This document shows, one piece after another, positions 31,403-40,706 of a stretch of 64,000 bases of DNA. How positions within the stretch are numbered: the stretch's first letter is position 1; the number at the start of each line of letters is the position of its first letter. The position numbers and the translations under genes were made by a program. The DNA comes from Mycolicibacter senuensis (GTDB lineage Bacteria > Actinomycetota > Actinomycetes > Mycobacteriales > Mycobacteriaceae). The notes beneath the pieces are model-generated. The model saw nothing but the letters and a program-made list of their open reading frames with translations. It searched no databases and was not told the DNA's origin. The stretch is taken from assembly GCF_002101885.1 (NCBI RefSeq), contig NZ_LQPS01000043.1:372001-436000 (forward strand), written 5' to 3'.

Positions 31403-32071
31403 GTGCTGGGACCGATCGCGATCATGCCGTCGGCGCCGGTTTCGGTGCCCGAACTGGCCGGTAGTGCCCCCGAGGCCACCGAACTGCGGGCCGCGGCGCT
31501 GGCCGCCGCCGAGGTGCTGCCGCCGCGCTGGGTGGCCCTGGGCGCCGGAGCCGAGGGAGTATTCGGGCCCGACAGTGCCGGCGGTTTCGCGGGATTCGGC
31601 GCCGACGTCACCGTGCGCCTGTCGCCGGGCGCCGAGCGGCGGGCCGACCTGCCGTTATGTGCCCTGGTCGCCGGCTGGGTGCGCGGGCAGCTGCGGCCGG
31701 ACGCCGACGTGGTGGTGCACGCCGTCGCCGAACCCGCGACCGCGCTGACCGCCGGCCGACGGCTGCGTGCCGAGATCGAGCAGTCACCGGAGCCGATCGG
31801 GGTGCTGGTGCTGGCCGACGGGGCCAACACCTTGACCGCGGCGGCCCCGGGCGGACATCACCCCGCCGACGTCGAGATCCAGCGTGCCCTCGACGACGCG
31901 CTGGCCGGCGGCGACGTCGCCGCCCTGACGGCGTTGCCACCGCAGGTCGTGGGTCGGGCGGCGTTCGCGGCGCTGGCCGGCCTGGTCGGGCGCCGGCCGC
32001 GTACCGCCACCCAGCTCTATCGCGACGCCCCCTACGGGGTGGGCTACTTCGTCGGGGTCTGGGAGCCGTGA
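31403..32071 (+). CDS. Class III extradiol dioxygenase-like protein (Rv2728c-like)
   Basis: The protein has 222 residues. Its beginning LGPIAIMPSAPVSVPELAG and its Ala-rich body fit the LigB-like class III extradiol dioxygenase fold as annotated for Rv2728c. The metal-binding histidine pattern of true dioxygenases is not evident, though GGHHPADVEIQRALDDAL is present. Enzyme activity is uncertain. GTG 31403 is chosen to match homologues. The stop overlaps the miaA start (GTGA), and the order here to hflX is that of other mycobacteria. Confidence 0.75.
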   Translation: MLGPIAIMPSAPVSVPELAGSAPEATELRAAALAAAEVLPPRWVALGAGAEGVFGPDSAGGFAGFGADVTVRLSPGAERRADLPLCALVAGWVRGQLRPDADVVVHAVAEPATALTAGRRLRAEIEQSPEPIGVLVLADGANTLTAAAPGGHHPADVEIQRALDDALAGGDVAALTALPPQVVGRAAFAALAGLVGRRPRTATQLYRDAPYGVGYFVGVWEP

Positions 32072-32988
32072 GGCCGATCGCGGTCGTCGGGCCGACCGGT
32101 ACCGGCAAGTCGCAGCTCGCGCTGGATTTGGCCGATGGCCTGGGAAAGTCGGGGGGATCAGCTGAAGTTGTCAACGCCGACGCCATGCAGCTCTACCGCG
32201 GCATGGACATCGGCACCGCCAAGCTGTCGCCGGGGGAGCGACGCGGCATCCCGCACCACCGGCTCGACGTCCTCGACGTCACCGAGACCGCGACGGTCGC
32301 CCGCTACCAGCAGGACGCCGCCGCGGACGTCGAGGCGATCATGAACCGCGGCGCGGTGCCGATCATCGTCGGGGGATCGATGCTCTACCTGCAGGCGCTG
32401 CTCGACGACTGGTCCTTTCCGGCCACCGATCCGGCGGTGCGGGCCCGCTACGAGCAGCGGCTGGCCGACCTCGGCGTGGCGGTGCTGCATGCCGAGCTGG
32501 CCGTCGCCGACCCGGCGGCGGCAGCGGCGATCCTGCCCACCGACGGCAGGCGCATCGTGCGGGCGCTGGAAGTCGTGGAGCTGACCGGCCGGCCGTTCGC
32601 CGCCTCCGCGCCCACCATCGGCGCCCCCCGCTGGGACACCGCGATCATCGGATTGGACTGCGACACCGCACTTCTCGACGAACGGCTGGCCGCCCGGACC
32701 GAGACGATGTTCGCCCGCGGCCTGGTCGCGGAGGTGGTGGGGCTGCTGGGGGCCGGGTTGCGCGACGGGGTCACCGCCGCCCGGGCGCTGGGCTATGCCC
32801 AGGTGATCGCGGACCTCGACGCGGGCGGCGACGGTTCCGGCGCCCGCGAGCCGACCTTCATCGGCACCCGCCGCTACGTGCGCCGGCAGCGGTCCTGGTT
32901 CCGTCGCGACCACCGCATCGAATGGTTGGACAGCGCCGCCGGCGGACTGCTCGACGCGGCACTGGCCGCGTGGCGGCACGTATCCTGA
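32068..32988 (+). CDS. miaA: tRNA dimethylallyltransferase
   Basis: MiaA transfers dimethylallyl to tRNA adenosine 37, the step before MiaB. The protein has 306 residues. It has the P-loop GPTGTGKSQ (about 9-17), NADAMQLYRGMDIGTAK, GGSMLYLQAL, and the tRNA-contact end RRYVRRQRSWFRRDHR. The GTG start overlaps the previous stop. A -10 element near the end may serve dapF. miaA and miaB are both in this window but in different units. Confidence 0.96.
   Translation: MRPIAVVGPTGTGKSQLALDLADGLGKSGGSAEVVNADAMQLYRGMDIGTAKLSPGERRGIPHHRLDVLDVTETATVARYQQDAAADVEAIMNRGAVPIIVGGSMLYLQALLDDWSFPATDPAVRARYEQRLADLGVAVLHAELAVADPAAAAAILPTDGRRIVRALEVVELTGRPFAASAPTIGAPRWDTAIIGLDCDTALLDERLAARTETMFARGLVAEVVGLLGAGLRDGVTAARALGYAQVIADLDAGGDGSGAREPTFIGTRRYVRRQRSWFRRDHRIEWLDSAAGGLLDAALAAWRHVS
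32981..32986 (+). promoter_or_regulatory. Internal -10 element for dapF (leaderless)
   Basis: TATCCT, in the last codons of miaA, is followed by 6 bases and the dapF ATG. dapF-hflX could thus be transcribed without miaA. Confidence 0.45.
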
Positions 32989-32992
32989 GCAC

Positions 32993-33859
32993 ATGCTTTT
33001 CGCCAAGGGCCACGGCACCCAGAACGACTTCGTCGTGTTGCCGGACCTGGGGGTGGAACTGGACCTGACGGCCGCCGCGGTGAGCGCGTTGTGCGACCGC
33101 CGCCGCGGCCTGGGCGCCGACGGAGTGTTGCGCGTGACCACGGCCGGGGCCGCGGCCGCCGCAGGCGTGCTCGACAAGTTGCCCGAGGGGGTGTCGGCCG
33201 GCGACTGGTTCATGGACTACCGCAACGCCGACGGCTCGGTGGCCGAGATGTGCGGCAACGGAGTCCGGGTCTTCGCCCACTACCTGCGGGCGGCCGGCCT
33301 GGAAACCCGCGACGAGTTCGTCGTCGGTTCGCTGGCCGGGCCGCGGCCGATCGCCGTGCATCACACCGACGACGTGCGCGCCGAGGTCACCGTCGACATG
33401 GGCAAGGCCAATACGCTGGGCCCGGGCGAGGCGGTGGTCGGCGGCCGGCGATTCGCCGGGCTGGCCGTCGACGTCGGCAATCCGCATCTGGCGTGCGTGG
33501 ATCCGGCACTGTCGGTCGCCGGGCTGGCCGCCCTGGACGTGGCCGCACCGGTCAGTTTCGACCGCGGGCAGTTCCCGAACGGGGTGAACGTCGAAGTGCT
33601 GACCGCCGCGCGTGACGGCGCGGTGTCGATGCGCGTGCACGAGCGTGGGGTCGGTGAGACTCGCTCGTGCGGCACCGGCACGGTGGCCGCGGCGGTGGCC
33701 GCGCTCGCCGACGCCGGCGCGTCGACCGGCACGCTGCGGGTCGACATCCCGGGCGGGCAGGTCCGCGTCACCGTCACCGAGGCCACCAGCTATCTGCGAG
33801 GCCCATCGGAGCTGGTGGCCCGCGGCGACATCGCGGCGGGCTGGTGGTCGGCGCAGTGA
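32993..33859 (+). CDS. dapF: Diaminopimelate epimerase
   Basis: DapF converts LL- to meso-diaminopimelate for peptidoglycan and lysine, using two cysteines and no cofactor. The protein has 288 residues. The two catalytic cysteines lie in AEMCGNGVR and RSCGTGT, and substrate residues in GHGTQNDFVVLPD and GNPHLACV. The ATG is 4 bases after the miaA stop. The stop overlaps the hflX start (GTGA). Confidence 0.96.
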   Translation: MLFAKGHGTQNDFVVLPDLGVELDLTAAAVSALCDRRRGLGADGVLRVTTAGAAAAAGVLDKLPEGVSAGDWFMDYRNADGSVAEMCGNGVRVFAHYLRAAGLETRDEFVVGSLAGPRPIAVHHTDDVRAEVTVDMGKANTLGPGEAVVGGRRFAGLAVDVGNPHLACVDPALSVAGLAALDVAAPVSFDRGQFPNGVNVEVLTAARDGAVSMRVHERGVGETRSCGTGTVAAAVAALADAGASTGTLRVDIPGGQVRVTVTEATSYLRGPSELVARGDIAAGWWSAQ

Positions 33860-35256
33860 GTCATCCCGAGCTTCCCAGCACCGGTGAACTTGCCCTCGAC
33901 GACCGCTCGGCGCTGCGCCGGGTCGTGGGGCTGTCCACCGAACTCGCCGACGTCTCCGAGGTCGAATACCGCCAACTGCGCCTCGAACGGGTGGTGCTGG
34001 TCGGGGTGTGGACCGAGGGCAGTGCCGCCGAGGCCGACGCCAGCATGGTGGAGTTGGCGGCGCTGGCCGAGACCGCCGGCTCGCAGGTGCTCGAGGCACT
34101 GATCCAGCGCCGCGACCGGCCCGACCCGTCGACCTACATCGGCTCCGGCAAGGCCGTCGAGCTACGTGAGGTGGTGTTGGCCACCGGCGCCGACACCGTC
34201 ATCTGTGACGGTGAGCTGTCCCCGGCACAGCTGACCGCGCTGGAGAAAGCGGTCAAGGTCAAGGTGATCGACCGCACCGCGCTGATCCTGGACATCTTCG
34301 CCCAGCACGCCACCAGCGCCGAGGGTAAAGCGCAGGTGGCGCTGGCGCAGATGCAGTACATGCTGCCCCGGCTGCGCGGCTGGGGCGAGTCGATGTCGCG
34401 GCAGGCCGGCGGCCGGGCCGGCGGCAGCGGCGGCGGGGTGGGGCTGCGCGGCCCCGGTGAGACCAAGATCGAGACCGACCGGCGACGGATCCGGGAGCGA
34501 ATGGCCAAGTTACGCCGCGAGATCAAGGCGATGAAGCAGGTGCGCGACACCCAGCGCAGCAGGCGCCTGCACAGTGCCGTTCCCTCCGTTGCGATCGTGG
34601 GCTACACCAACGCCGGCAAGTCCAGTCTGCTCAACGCGCTGACCGGCGCCGGGGTGCTGGTGCAGGACGCGCTGTTCGCCACGCTGGAACCCACTACGCG
34701 CCGTGGGTATTTCGAGGACGACAGGCCGTTCGTGCTCACCGACACCGTCGGATTCGTACGGCATCTGCCCACCCAGTTGGTGGAGGCGTTCCGGTCCACG
34801 CTGGAGGAGGTCGCCGACGCCGACCTGTTGCTGCATGTGGTCGACGGCGCCGATCCCGCGCCGCTGGCCCAGATCAGCGCGGTGCGTCAGGTGATCTCCG
34901 AGGTGGTCGCCGAGCGGGACGCCAAGCCGGCTCCGGAACTGTTGGTGGTCAACAAGATCGACGCCGCCGGGGACCTGGCACTGGCCCAGTTGCGTCGAGC
35001 GCTGCCGGACGCGGTGTTCGTCTCCGCGCACACCGGCGACGGTATCGAGGCGCTGCGCCGCCGGATGGGGCAGCTGGTGGCGCCGGTGGACACCGCGGTG
35101 GATGTGGTCATCCCTTACGAACGTGGCGATTTGGTGGCTCGGGTACATGAACAGGGCCGGGTCACCCAAGCCGAGCACGGCGAGGGCGGCACCCGCATCC
35201 GGGCGCGGGTGCCGGCGGCGCTGGCGGCCAGCCTGGCCGAGTTCGCCGCGATTTAG
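33856..35256 (+). CDS. hflX: Ribosome-associated GTPase HflX
   Basis: HflX is a GTPase that binds the large ribosomal subunit and can split stalled ribosomes, for example under heat, hypoxia or antibiotic stress. The protein has 466 residues. The N-terminal HflX domain holds DRPDPSTYIGSGKAVEL, a Gly-rich GGRAGGSGGGVGLRGPGETKIE loop follows, and the G domain has GYTNAGKSS (G1), DTVGF (G3) and NKID (G4). The GTG start overlaps dapF. M. tuberculosis has the same order (miaA-dapF-hflX). Confidence 0.96.
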   Translation: MSHPELPSTGELALDDRSALRRVVGLSTELADVSEVEYRQLRLERVVLVGVWTEGSAAEADASMVELAALAETAGSQVLEALIQRRDRPDPSTYIGSGKAVELREVVLATGADTVICDGELSPAQLTALEKAVKVKVIDRTALILDIFAQHATSAEGKAQVALAQMQYMLPRLRGWGESMSRQAGGRAGGSGGGVGLRGPGETKIETDRRRIRERMAKLRREIKAMKQVRDTQRSRRLHSAVPSVAIVGYTNAGKSSLLNALTGAGVLVQDALFATLEPTTRRGYFEDDRPFVLTDTVGFVRHLPTQLVEAFRSTLEEVADADLLLHVVDGADPAPLAQISAVRQVISEVVAERDAKPAPELLVVNKIDAAGDLALAQLRRALPDAVFVSAHTGDGIEALRRRMGQLVAPVDTAVDVVIPYERGDLVARVHEQGRVTQAEHGEGGTRIRARVPAALAASLAEFAAI

Positions 35257-35275
35257 CATCGGGTCACCGGTGCGA

Positions 35276-35281
35276 TAGGCT
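35276..35281 (+). promoter_or_regulatory. Candidate -10 of DEAD-box helicase gene
   Basis: TAGGCT lies in the 213-base gap after hflX. If used, transcription would begin near 35288 and give a leader of about 180 bases before the ATG at 35470. No -35 is obvious. Confidence 0.3.
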
Positions 35282-35469
35282 GCTGTCCACGCGTCGTGGA
35301 ACGCCTACTCACCGCCTTCGCGGCCGACAGTGCCGAATCAGCTGGCGTGCGAAGCTCTTCTCGCGGCGATCGCTATTGCCAACGGGCAATCTCGCCAACC
35401 CCCGTGTTGCAGACAGATCGGTGCCGTCGTGGTGCCCCTGCGTCACGGCCGATGCCGGAAAGGCATGTC

Positions 35470-36816
35470 ATGACCATCGATTCATTCGCCGAACTCGGCG
35501 TGTCCACCGCTCTTGCCGGGGTGCTCGCCGACCGCGGCATCACCGAGCCGTTCCCCATTCAGGTCGCAACCCTGCCCGACAGCCTGGCCGGCCGTGACGT
35601 GCTCGGTCGCGGCAAGACCGGCAGCGGTAAGACATTGGCGTTCTCGCTGCCGCTGGTGGCGAGGCTGACCGGCGAGAAGCGTCATCGCGCACGGCCGAGC
35701 GGCCTGGTGCTGGCGCCCACCCGGGAACTGGCCACCCAGATCGCCGCGACGTTGGAACCGCTGGCGGCCGCCGCCGGGCTGAAGGTCACCACCGTGTTCG
35801 GCGGCGTATCGCAGAACCGGCAGGTGGCCGCCCTCAACGCGGGTGTCGACATCGTGGTGGCCTGCCCGGGCCGGCTCGAGGACCTGATGACGCAGCGGCT
35901 GATCACGCTGGACGCGGTGCGGATCAGCGTGCTCGATGAGGCCGACCACATGGCGGACCTGGGCTTTCTGCCCGGGGTAACCCGCATCCTGGCCGCCACC
36001 GCCGAAACCGGTCAGCGACTGTTGTTCTCGGCGACGCTCGACAACGGCGTGGACAAGCTGGTGCGGCGCTTCCTGCGCAATCCGGTCTCGCACTCGGTCG
36101 ACGAACTCGACGCGCCGCCGCCGGCGATGACCCACCATGTCTTCCATGTCGCCGGAGCACAGGACAAGAAGGACTTGGTGCAGCTGCTGGCGTCGGGCAC
36201 CGGGCGGCGAATCCTGTTCTTGCGCACCAAGCATCAGGCCCGCAAGCTGGCCCGGCAGCTGACCGAGTCCGGCGTTCCCTCGGTCGACCTGCACGGCAAT
36301 CTGTCCCAGCCGGCCCGCGAACGCAATCTCGCCGCCTTCACCGGTGGCGATGTCCGCGTCCTGGTGGCCACTGACATCGCCGCGCGCGGCGTTCACGTCG
36401 ACGAGGTCGAACTGGTGGTGCATGTCGACCCGCCCGCCGAGCACAAGGCCTACCTGCACCGTTCCGGCCGCACGGCGCGGGCCGGCAGCGCCGGTGACGT
36501 CGTCACGGTGGTGCTGCCCGAGCAGCGCCGCGAGACCCAGGTGTTACTGCGCAGGGCCGGTATCACGGTTGCCCCGCAACAGGTGGCGGCCGACTCCGCG
36601 CCGGTGCGCGCGCTGGTGGGGGAGATCGCGCCGCTGCGGGTGCTCCCGCCGCCGACAACCGCGCCGCCGGCTCGCGCCAAGGCCGCCGCTGCCCGGACCG
36701 GCCGCCCGGGAGCTCCCCGGCGGCGCCGTCGCAGCGACGGCGCCGCCCACCAGCAGGCTCCGCAGGCCGCCGCCCGGCGCCGGCAGCGGGGCACCGCCCG
36801 GCGAGCGGCGAGGTAG
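35470..36816 (+). CDS. DEAD-box RNA helicase (RhlE-like)
   Basis: The protein has 448 residues. Motifs in order: Q motif FPIQ, Walker A GRGKTGSGKT, PTRELA, DEAD in LDEADHMADLGF, SAT, ATDIAARG and HRSGRTARAG. A basic Arg/Pro/Ala-rich tail (about 395-448, with RRRRR) probably binds RNA. The start ATG 35470 matches helicase homology (MTIDSFAELGVS) and follows GGAAAGG; in-frame sequence upstream is leader. From memory M. tuberculosis lacks a helicase gene between hflX and fadE20, so this is an added gene. The long leader may mean cold or structural control. Confidence 0.92.
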   Translation: MTIDSFAELGVSTALAGVLADRGITEPFPIQVATLPDSLAGRDVLGRGKTGSGKTLAFSLPLVARLTGEKRHRARPSGLVLAPTRELATQIAATLEPLAAAAGLKVTTVFGGVSQNRQVAALNAGVDIVVACPGRLEDLMTQRLITLDAVRISVLDEADHMADLGFLPGVTRILAATAETGQRLLFSATLDNGVDKLVRRFLRNPVSHSVDELDAPPPAMTHHVFHVAGAQDKKDLVQLLASGTGRRILFLRTKHQARKLARQLTESGVPSVDLHGNLSQPARERNLAAFTGGDVRVLVATDIAARGVHVDEVELVVHVDPPAEHKAYLHRSGRTARAGSAGDVVTVVLPEQRRETQVLLRRAGITVAPQQVAADSAPVRALVGEIAPLRVLPPPTTAPPARAKAAAARTGRPGAPRRRRRSDGAAHQQAPQAAARRRQRGTARRAAR

Positions 36817-36909
36817 CGGCCTTCGGCAAGGACCGGGCCACGACTTCGCCCAACCATCCGGTTGGTCTATTGTCGTCGGAAAGTTTCCGTCGATCCCGGA
36901 GGTCAGGCG

Positions 36910-38070
36910 ATGAGCGCCGCAGTCAAGTACCAGCGAACCCTGTTCGAGCCCGAGCACGAGCTGTTCCGGGAGTCCTACCGGGCGTTTCTGGACCGCCACG
37001 TCGCGCCGCACCACGAGGAGTGGGAGAAGGCCAAGATCGTCGACCGCTCGGTGTGGCTCGAGGCCGGCAAGCAGGGCTTTCTGGGCATGGCGGTGCCGGA
37101 GGAGTACGGCGGCGGCGGCAACCCGGACTTCCGTTACAACACCATCATCACCGAGGAGACCACCGCCGGCCGGTACAGCGGCATCGGCTTCAGCCTGCAC
37201 AACGACGTCTGCGCCCCCTACCTGCTGGAGCTGTGCAACGAGGAGCAGAAGCAGCGCTGGCTGCCCAAGTTCTGCACCGGCGAACTGATCACCGCTATCG
37301 CGATGACCGAGCCGGGCACCGGCAGTGACCTGCAGGGCATCAAGACCCGCGCGGTCCGCCAGGGCGACCACTACGTGCTCAACGGCTCCAAGACCTTCAT
37401 CACCAACGGCATCCACTCCGACCTGGTGATCGTGGTCGCCCAGACCGACGCTGAAAAAGGGGCTCAAGGGTTCAGTTTATTGGTGGTGGAACGCGGCATG
37501 GCGGGCTTCGAGCGCGGACGCCACCTGGACAAGATCGGACTGGACGCCCAGGACACCGCCGAGCTGTCGTTCACCGACGTGCACGTGCCGGTGGAGAACC
37601 TGCTGGGTCAGGAGGGGATGGGCTTCATCTACCTGATGCAGAACCTGCCGCAGGAGCGGATCTCGATCGCGATCATGGCCGCCGCGGCGATGGAGGCCAC
37701 GTTGGAGCAGACGATCACCTACACCAAGGAGCGCAAGGCGTTCGGTAAGCCGATCGGCAGCTTCCAGAACAGCCGGTTCCTGCTCGCCGAGCTGGCCACC
37801 GAGTCCACCGTGGTGCGGATGATGGTCGACGAGTTCATCCGCCTGCACCTGGACAAGGAGCTGACGGTGGAACAGGCCGCGATGGCCAAGTGGTACAGCA
37901 CCGAGAAGCAGGTGCACCTGATCGACCGGTGCCTGCAACTGCACGGCGGCTACGGCTACATGCGCGAATACCCGATCGCCCGGGCCTACCTGGACGCGCG
38001 GGTGCAGACCATCTACGGCGGCACCACCGAGATCATGAAGGAGATCATCGGTCGGAGTCTGGGCGTTTGA
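36910..38070 (+). CDS. fadE20: Acyl-CoA dehydrogenase FadE20
   Basis: The enzyme oxidises acyl-CoA to trans-2-enoyl-CoA with FAD, in fatty-acid beta-oxidation. The protein has 386 residues. Signatures are ITAIAMTEPGTGSDLQGIKT (FAD/substrate), GSKTFITNG, QLHGGYGYMREYPIAR and the C-terminal IYGGTTEIMKEIIGRSL. It is most like the long-chain class. The start (MSAAVKYQR) follows GGAGGTCAGGCG. It corresponds to Rv2724c; downstream the gene order differs from M. tuberculosis. Confidence 0.94.
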   Translation: MSAAVKYQRTLFEPEHELFRESYRAFLDRHVAPHHEEWEKAKIVDRSVWLEAGKQGFLGMAVPEEYGGGGNPDFRYNTIITEETTAGRYSGIGFSLHNDVCAPYLLELCNEEQKQRWLPKFCTGELITAIAMTEPGTGSDLQGIKTRAVRQGDHYVLNGSKTFITNGIHSDLVIVVAQTDAEKGAQGFSLLVVERGMAGFERGRHLDKIGLDAQDTAELSFTDVHVPVENLLGQEGMGFIYLMQNLPQERISIAIMAAAAMEATLEQTITYTKERKAFGKPIGSFQNSRFLLAELATESTVVRMMVDEFIRLHLDKELTVEQAAMAKWYSTEKQVHLIDRCLQLHGGYGYMREYPIARAYLDARVQTIYGGTTEIMKEIIGRSLGV

Positions 38071-38266
38071 TTCCGGCTGGCGAGGCCCTGACCTGCGTGT
38101 TCAGTCGCGATCAGAGCCTCGTCGTCACCGTGCGGGTTGGCAACTTTTCGGCATCGGGTGGGTATCTGTTTCCGCAATATCGATGACTTTGCTTCGCAAT
38201 ACGGGTCGATTGCGGGAAGGTTTATGCCGGAAACAATTGCGTCGATTGCGGTGCCTGGGAGGGCTG

Positions 38267-40231
38267 GTGACTAGTCGGAGAGATCGGTTCGGCAAGACGG
38301 CGGTGCGCATGGCGCTCTGCCTCGCGGCGACGGTCACCGTGCTGTTGTCGATGCAGACCGCGGCGGCAACGCCCGACAGCGAAGCTCACGACGCCATCAC
38401 GGCGGCATGGCAGGCGGCCGGGGGTGACGGTTCGCCGCTGGGCCCGCCCAAGGGTGACGTGCACCCGGCCGGTGCCGGGTTCGCGCAGGACTTCGCCGGG
38501 GGCACGGTCTTCTTCACGCCGGAGACCGGGGCCAAAGCGCTGTATGGCGCGATCCTCGAGAAGTACGAGTCGATGGGTGGGGCGGCGACCGGCGGCCTTG
38601 GTTTCCCCAGCAGCGATGAGGTGCCGGGCCTGGTGCCCGACAGCCGGGTGGCCATCTTGTCCGGCGCCGACAACCCGGTCATCTACTGGACGGCCGAGCA
38701 CGGCGCCCACGTGGTGCGTGGCCCGATGAACGCCGCCTGGGACAAGCTGGGCAGCTCCACCGGCGCGCTCGGGGTGCCGGTCGACGACGAGAACTACGAC
38801 GGCGCGGTGGTGTCCCAGAGGTTCAGCGCCGGCGCACTGTCCTTCGACGGCGCGGCCAGAACGTTCACCACGGTGCCCCCGGAGTTGGCGGCCCAGCTGG
38901 CCGATCTGCAGGTTCAGCTCGACCCGACCGCGGCCATCGACCACGCGTGGCGCGCCGCCGGCGGCGCATCGGGTTCGCTCGGGGCCAAGCAGGGCGACCA
39001 GTACGTGATCGGCAGCGACGGCGCGGGCCAGGATTTCGATCGGGGCAAGATCTACTTCTCGCCGGCCACCGGGGCCGACGCGCTGGAAGGCGACGTCCTG
39101 GCCAAATACGAGTCGCTGGGCGGTCCGGCCGGCAGCGATCTGGGCTTCCCGATCACCGGCACGGCCGACGGTGCCATCGCCGGCAGCAAGTTCGCATCGT
39201 TCGCCGCCGACGACGACCCGGTGATCTTCTTCAGCCCCGACAACGGCGCCTTCGTGGTTCGCAGCGCGATGAAGGCCGCCTGGGACAAGCTCGACGGCGC
39301 CTCAGGACAGCTCGGCGCCCCGGTGGGCGACCAGACCGTCGACGGGGACCTGGTCTCGCAGAAGTTCACCGGCGGGACCGTGTCGTGGAACCAGGCGAAC
39401 AACGCCTTCAGCACCGAACCGGCCGATCTGGCGCCAGCGCTGTCGGGCCTGCAGATCCCCGGGATGAACCTGCCGGACGGCAGCACGGTGGCCACCCCCC
39501 GCACCGGCACGGAGACGCACTGGAACTGGTTGTGGGTGCTGATCCCGGTCGCGGTGCTGGCGGTGCTGGGGGCGCTGGCGGGCGCGGCGATGTGGTGGCA
39601 GCGGCGCCGGCCGGCTCCGACGCCCGCACGGCCGCCGGTCGCGGTGCCCGCGCCGGTCAGCGACGACTACGACGACGATGAAGAGCAGTGGGCGCACCAC
39701 GAACAGCCGGACCACGAGGGCACCGTCCGGCTGCCGAGCCGCTACGGCAGCTCGTCGTCGTTCGGTGCGACACCCGAGGCCGAGGTGCCCGGTCAGCCGC
39801 TGCCGGAGGCGCCCTGGCTGCGCTACAGCGAAGGCGACGCCGGCCTGCACGACGAAGCCGAGCTCGACGACGATGACGACGCCGACACCGCGCCGACCCG
39901 GGTGGTGACCGAGGACGACCTGGGAACCGGACGGCACGCGGTGGGACACGCGGCGTCGGGCACGGAGTCGGGCGCGTTCGGCTCCGCGGCGCAACCGCGT
40001 GGCTTCGGCTCGGGTCAGCGCAGCTTCGGTGCCGGGGAGTCGGCGCACCCGGTGATGCACCTGCCGCTGGACGACCCCTACCAGCAACCGGACGGCTACC
40101 CGATCAAGGCGAACATCGGCTCGGGGCTCTACTACACGCCGCAGAACGCGCTGTATGACGACACCCTCGCCGAGATCTGGTTCGCCACCGAGGAGGCGGC
40201 CCGGCTCAACGGGTTCACCAAGGCCGGCTGA
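38267..40231 (+). CDS. LGFP-repeat envelope protein with C-terminal sunset domain
   Basis: The protein has about 654 residues. A signal peptide (about 10-35, MALCLAATVTVLLS) leads to an extracellular region of LGFP-type repeats (GGLGFPSSDE, STGALGVPV, GSDLGFPITG, SGQLGAPVGD), which bind or line the cell wall in actinobacteria. A membrane helix (about 440-465) precedes a disordered acidic cytoplasmic tail. The last 45 residues, KANIGSGLYYTPQNALYDDT to the end, match a sunset-type domain. Counterpart Rv2721c. The start is uncertain: GTG 38267 follows GGGAGGG, ATG 38309 or 38183 are alternatives. The topology links the wall outside with an unknown partner inside. Confidence 0.85.
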   Translation: MTSRRDRFGKTAVRMALCLAATVTVLLSMQTAAATPDSEAHDAITAAWQAAGGDGSPLGPPKGDVHPAGAGFAQDFAGGTVFFTPETGAKALYGAILEKYESMGGAATGGLGFPSSDEVPGLVPDSRVAILSGADNPVIYWTAEHGAHVVRGPMNAAWDKLGSSTGALGVPVDDENYDGAVVSQRFSAGALSFDGAARTFTTVPPELAAQLADLQVQLDPTAAIDHAWRAAGGASGSLGAKQGDQYVIGSDGAGQDFDRGKIYFSPATGADALEGDVLAKYESLGGPAGSDLGFPITGTADGAIAGSKFASFAADDDPVIFFSPDNGAFVVRSAMKAAWDKLDGASGQLGAPVGDQTVDGDLVSQKFTGGTVSWNQANNAFSTEPADLAPALSGLQIPGMNLPDGSTVATPRTGTETHWNWLWVLIPVAVLAVLGALAGAAMWWQRRRPAPTPARPPVAVPAPVSDDYDDDEEQWAHHEQPDHEGTVRLPSRYGSSSSFGATPEAEVPGQPLPEAPWLRYSEGDAGLHDEAELDDDDDADTAPTRVVTEDDLGTGRHAVGHAASGTESGAFGSAAQPRGFGSGQRSFGAGESAHPVMHLPLDDPYQQPDGYPIKANIGSGLYYTPQNALYDDTLAEIWFATEEAARLNGFTKAG

Positions 40232-40684
40232 TCACCGCAGCGGCAGTGGTGTGTGCCGTTCACCGTCGGTGCGGGGCCCGAAGATCCGTCGTTGATCTTC
40301 GCTGATGGCGATGTCGTCGATGCTGGACTCGCGGCGGCTCATCCGGCCGTCGTCGGCGAACTCCCACAGTTCGTTGCCGTAACTGCGCCACCACTGGCCG
40401 GTCGCGTCACGGCTCTCGTACTGGTAGCGCACCGCGATCCGGTTGCCGTGGTGGCACCACAGCTCCTTGCGCAGGGCGTAGTCGCGTTCACGGGCCCACT
40501 TGCGCCGTAGGAACGCGACGATCTCGGCACGCCCGGTGAGAAACTCGTCGCGGTTACGCCATACCGAGTCGTCGGTGTAGGCCTGCGTCACCCGTTCGGG
40601 GTCCCGGCTGTTCCAGGCGTCTTCGGCGGCTTGGACCTTACGGACCGCCGACTCGGCATCGAAAGGTGGACACGGGCCGAACAT
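40232..40684 (-). CDS. DUF1348 (SnoaL-like NTF2 fold) protein
   Basis: The protein has 150 residues. The family pattern is EDAWNSRDPERVTQAYTDDSVWRNRDEFLTGRAEIVAFLRRKWARERDY, which is diagnostic for DUF1348. These are small NTF2-like proteins; some homologues are linked to nucleic-acid or oxidative-stress contexts, but function is not known. The ATG at 40684 follows GGGAGGTCGCC. The next upstream gene on the same strand encodes a nitronate monooxygenase and ends 22 bases earlier, so co-transcription from the regulator promoter at 42.4 kb is likely. Confidence 0.85.
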   Translation of the reverse strand: MFGPCPPFDAESAVRKVQAAEDAWNSRDPERVTQAYTDDSVWRNRDEFLTGRAEIVAFLRRKWARERDYALRKELWCHHGNRIAVRYQYESRDATGQWWRSYGNELWEFADDGRMSRRESSIDDIAISEDQRRIFGPRTDGERHTPLPLR

Positions 40685-40706
40685 GGCGACCTCCCTTGGT
40701 GATTCC

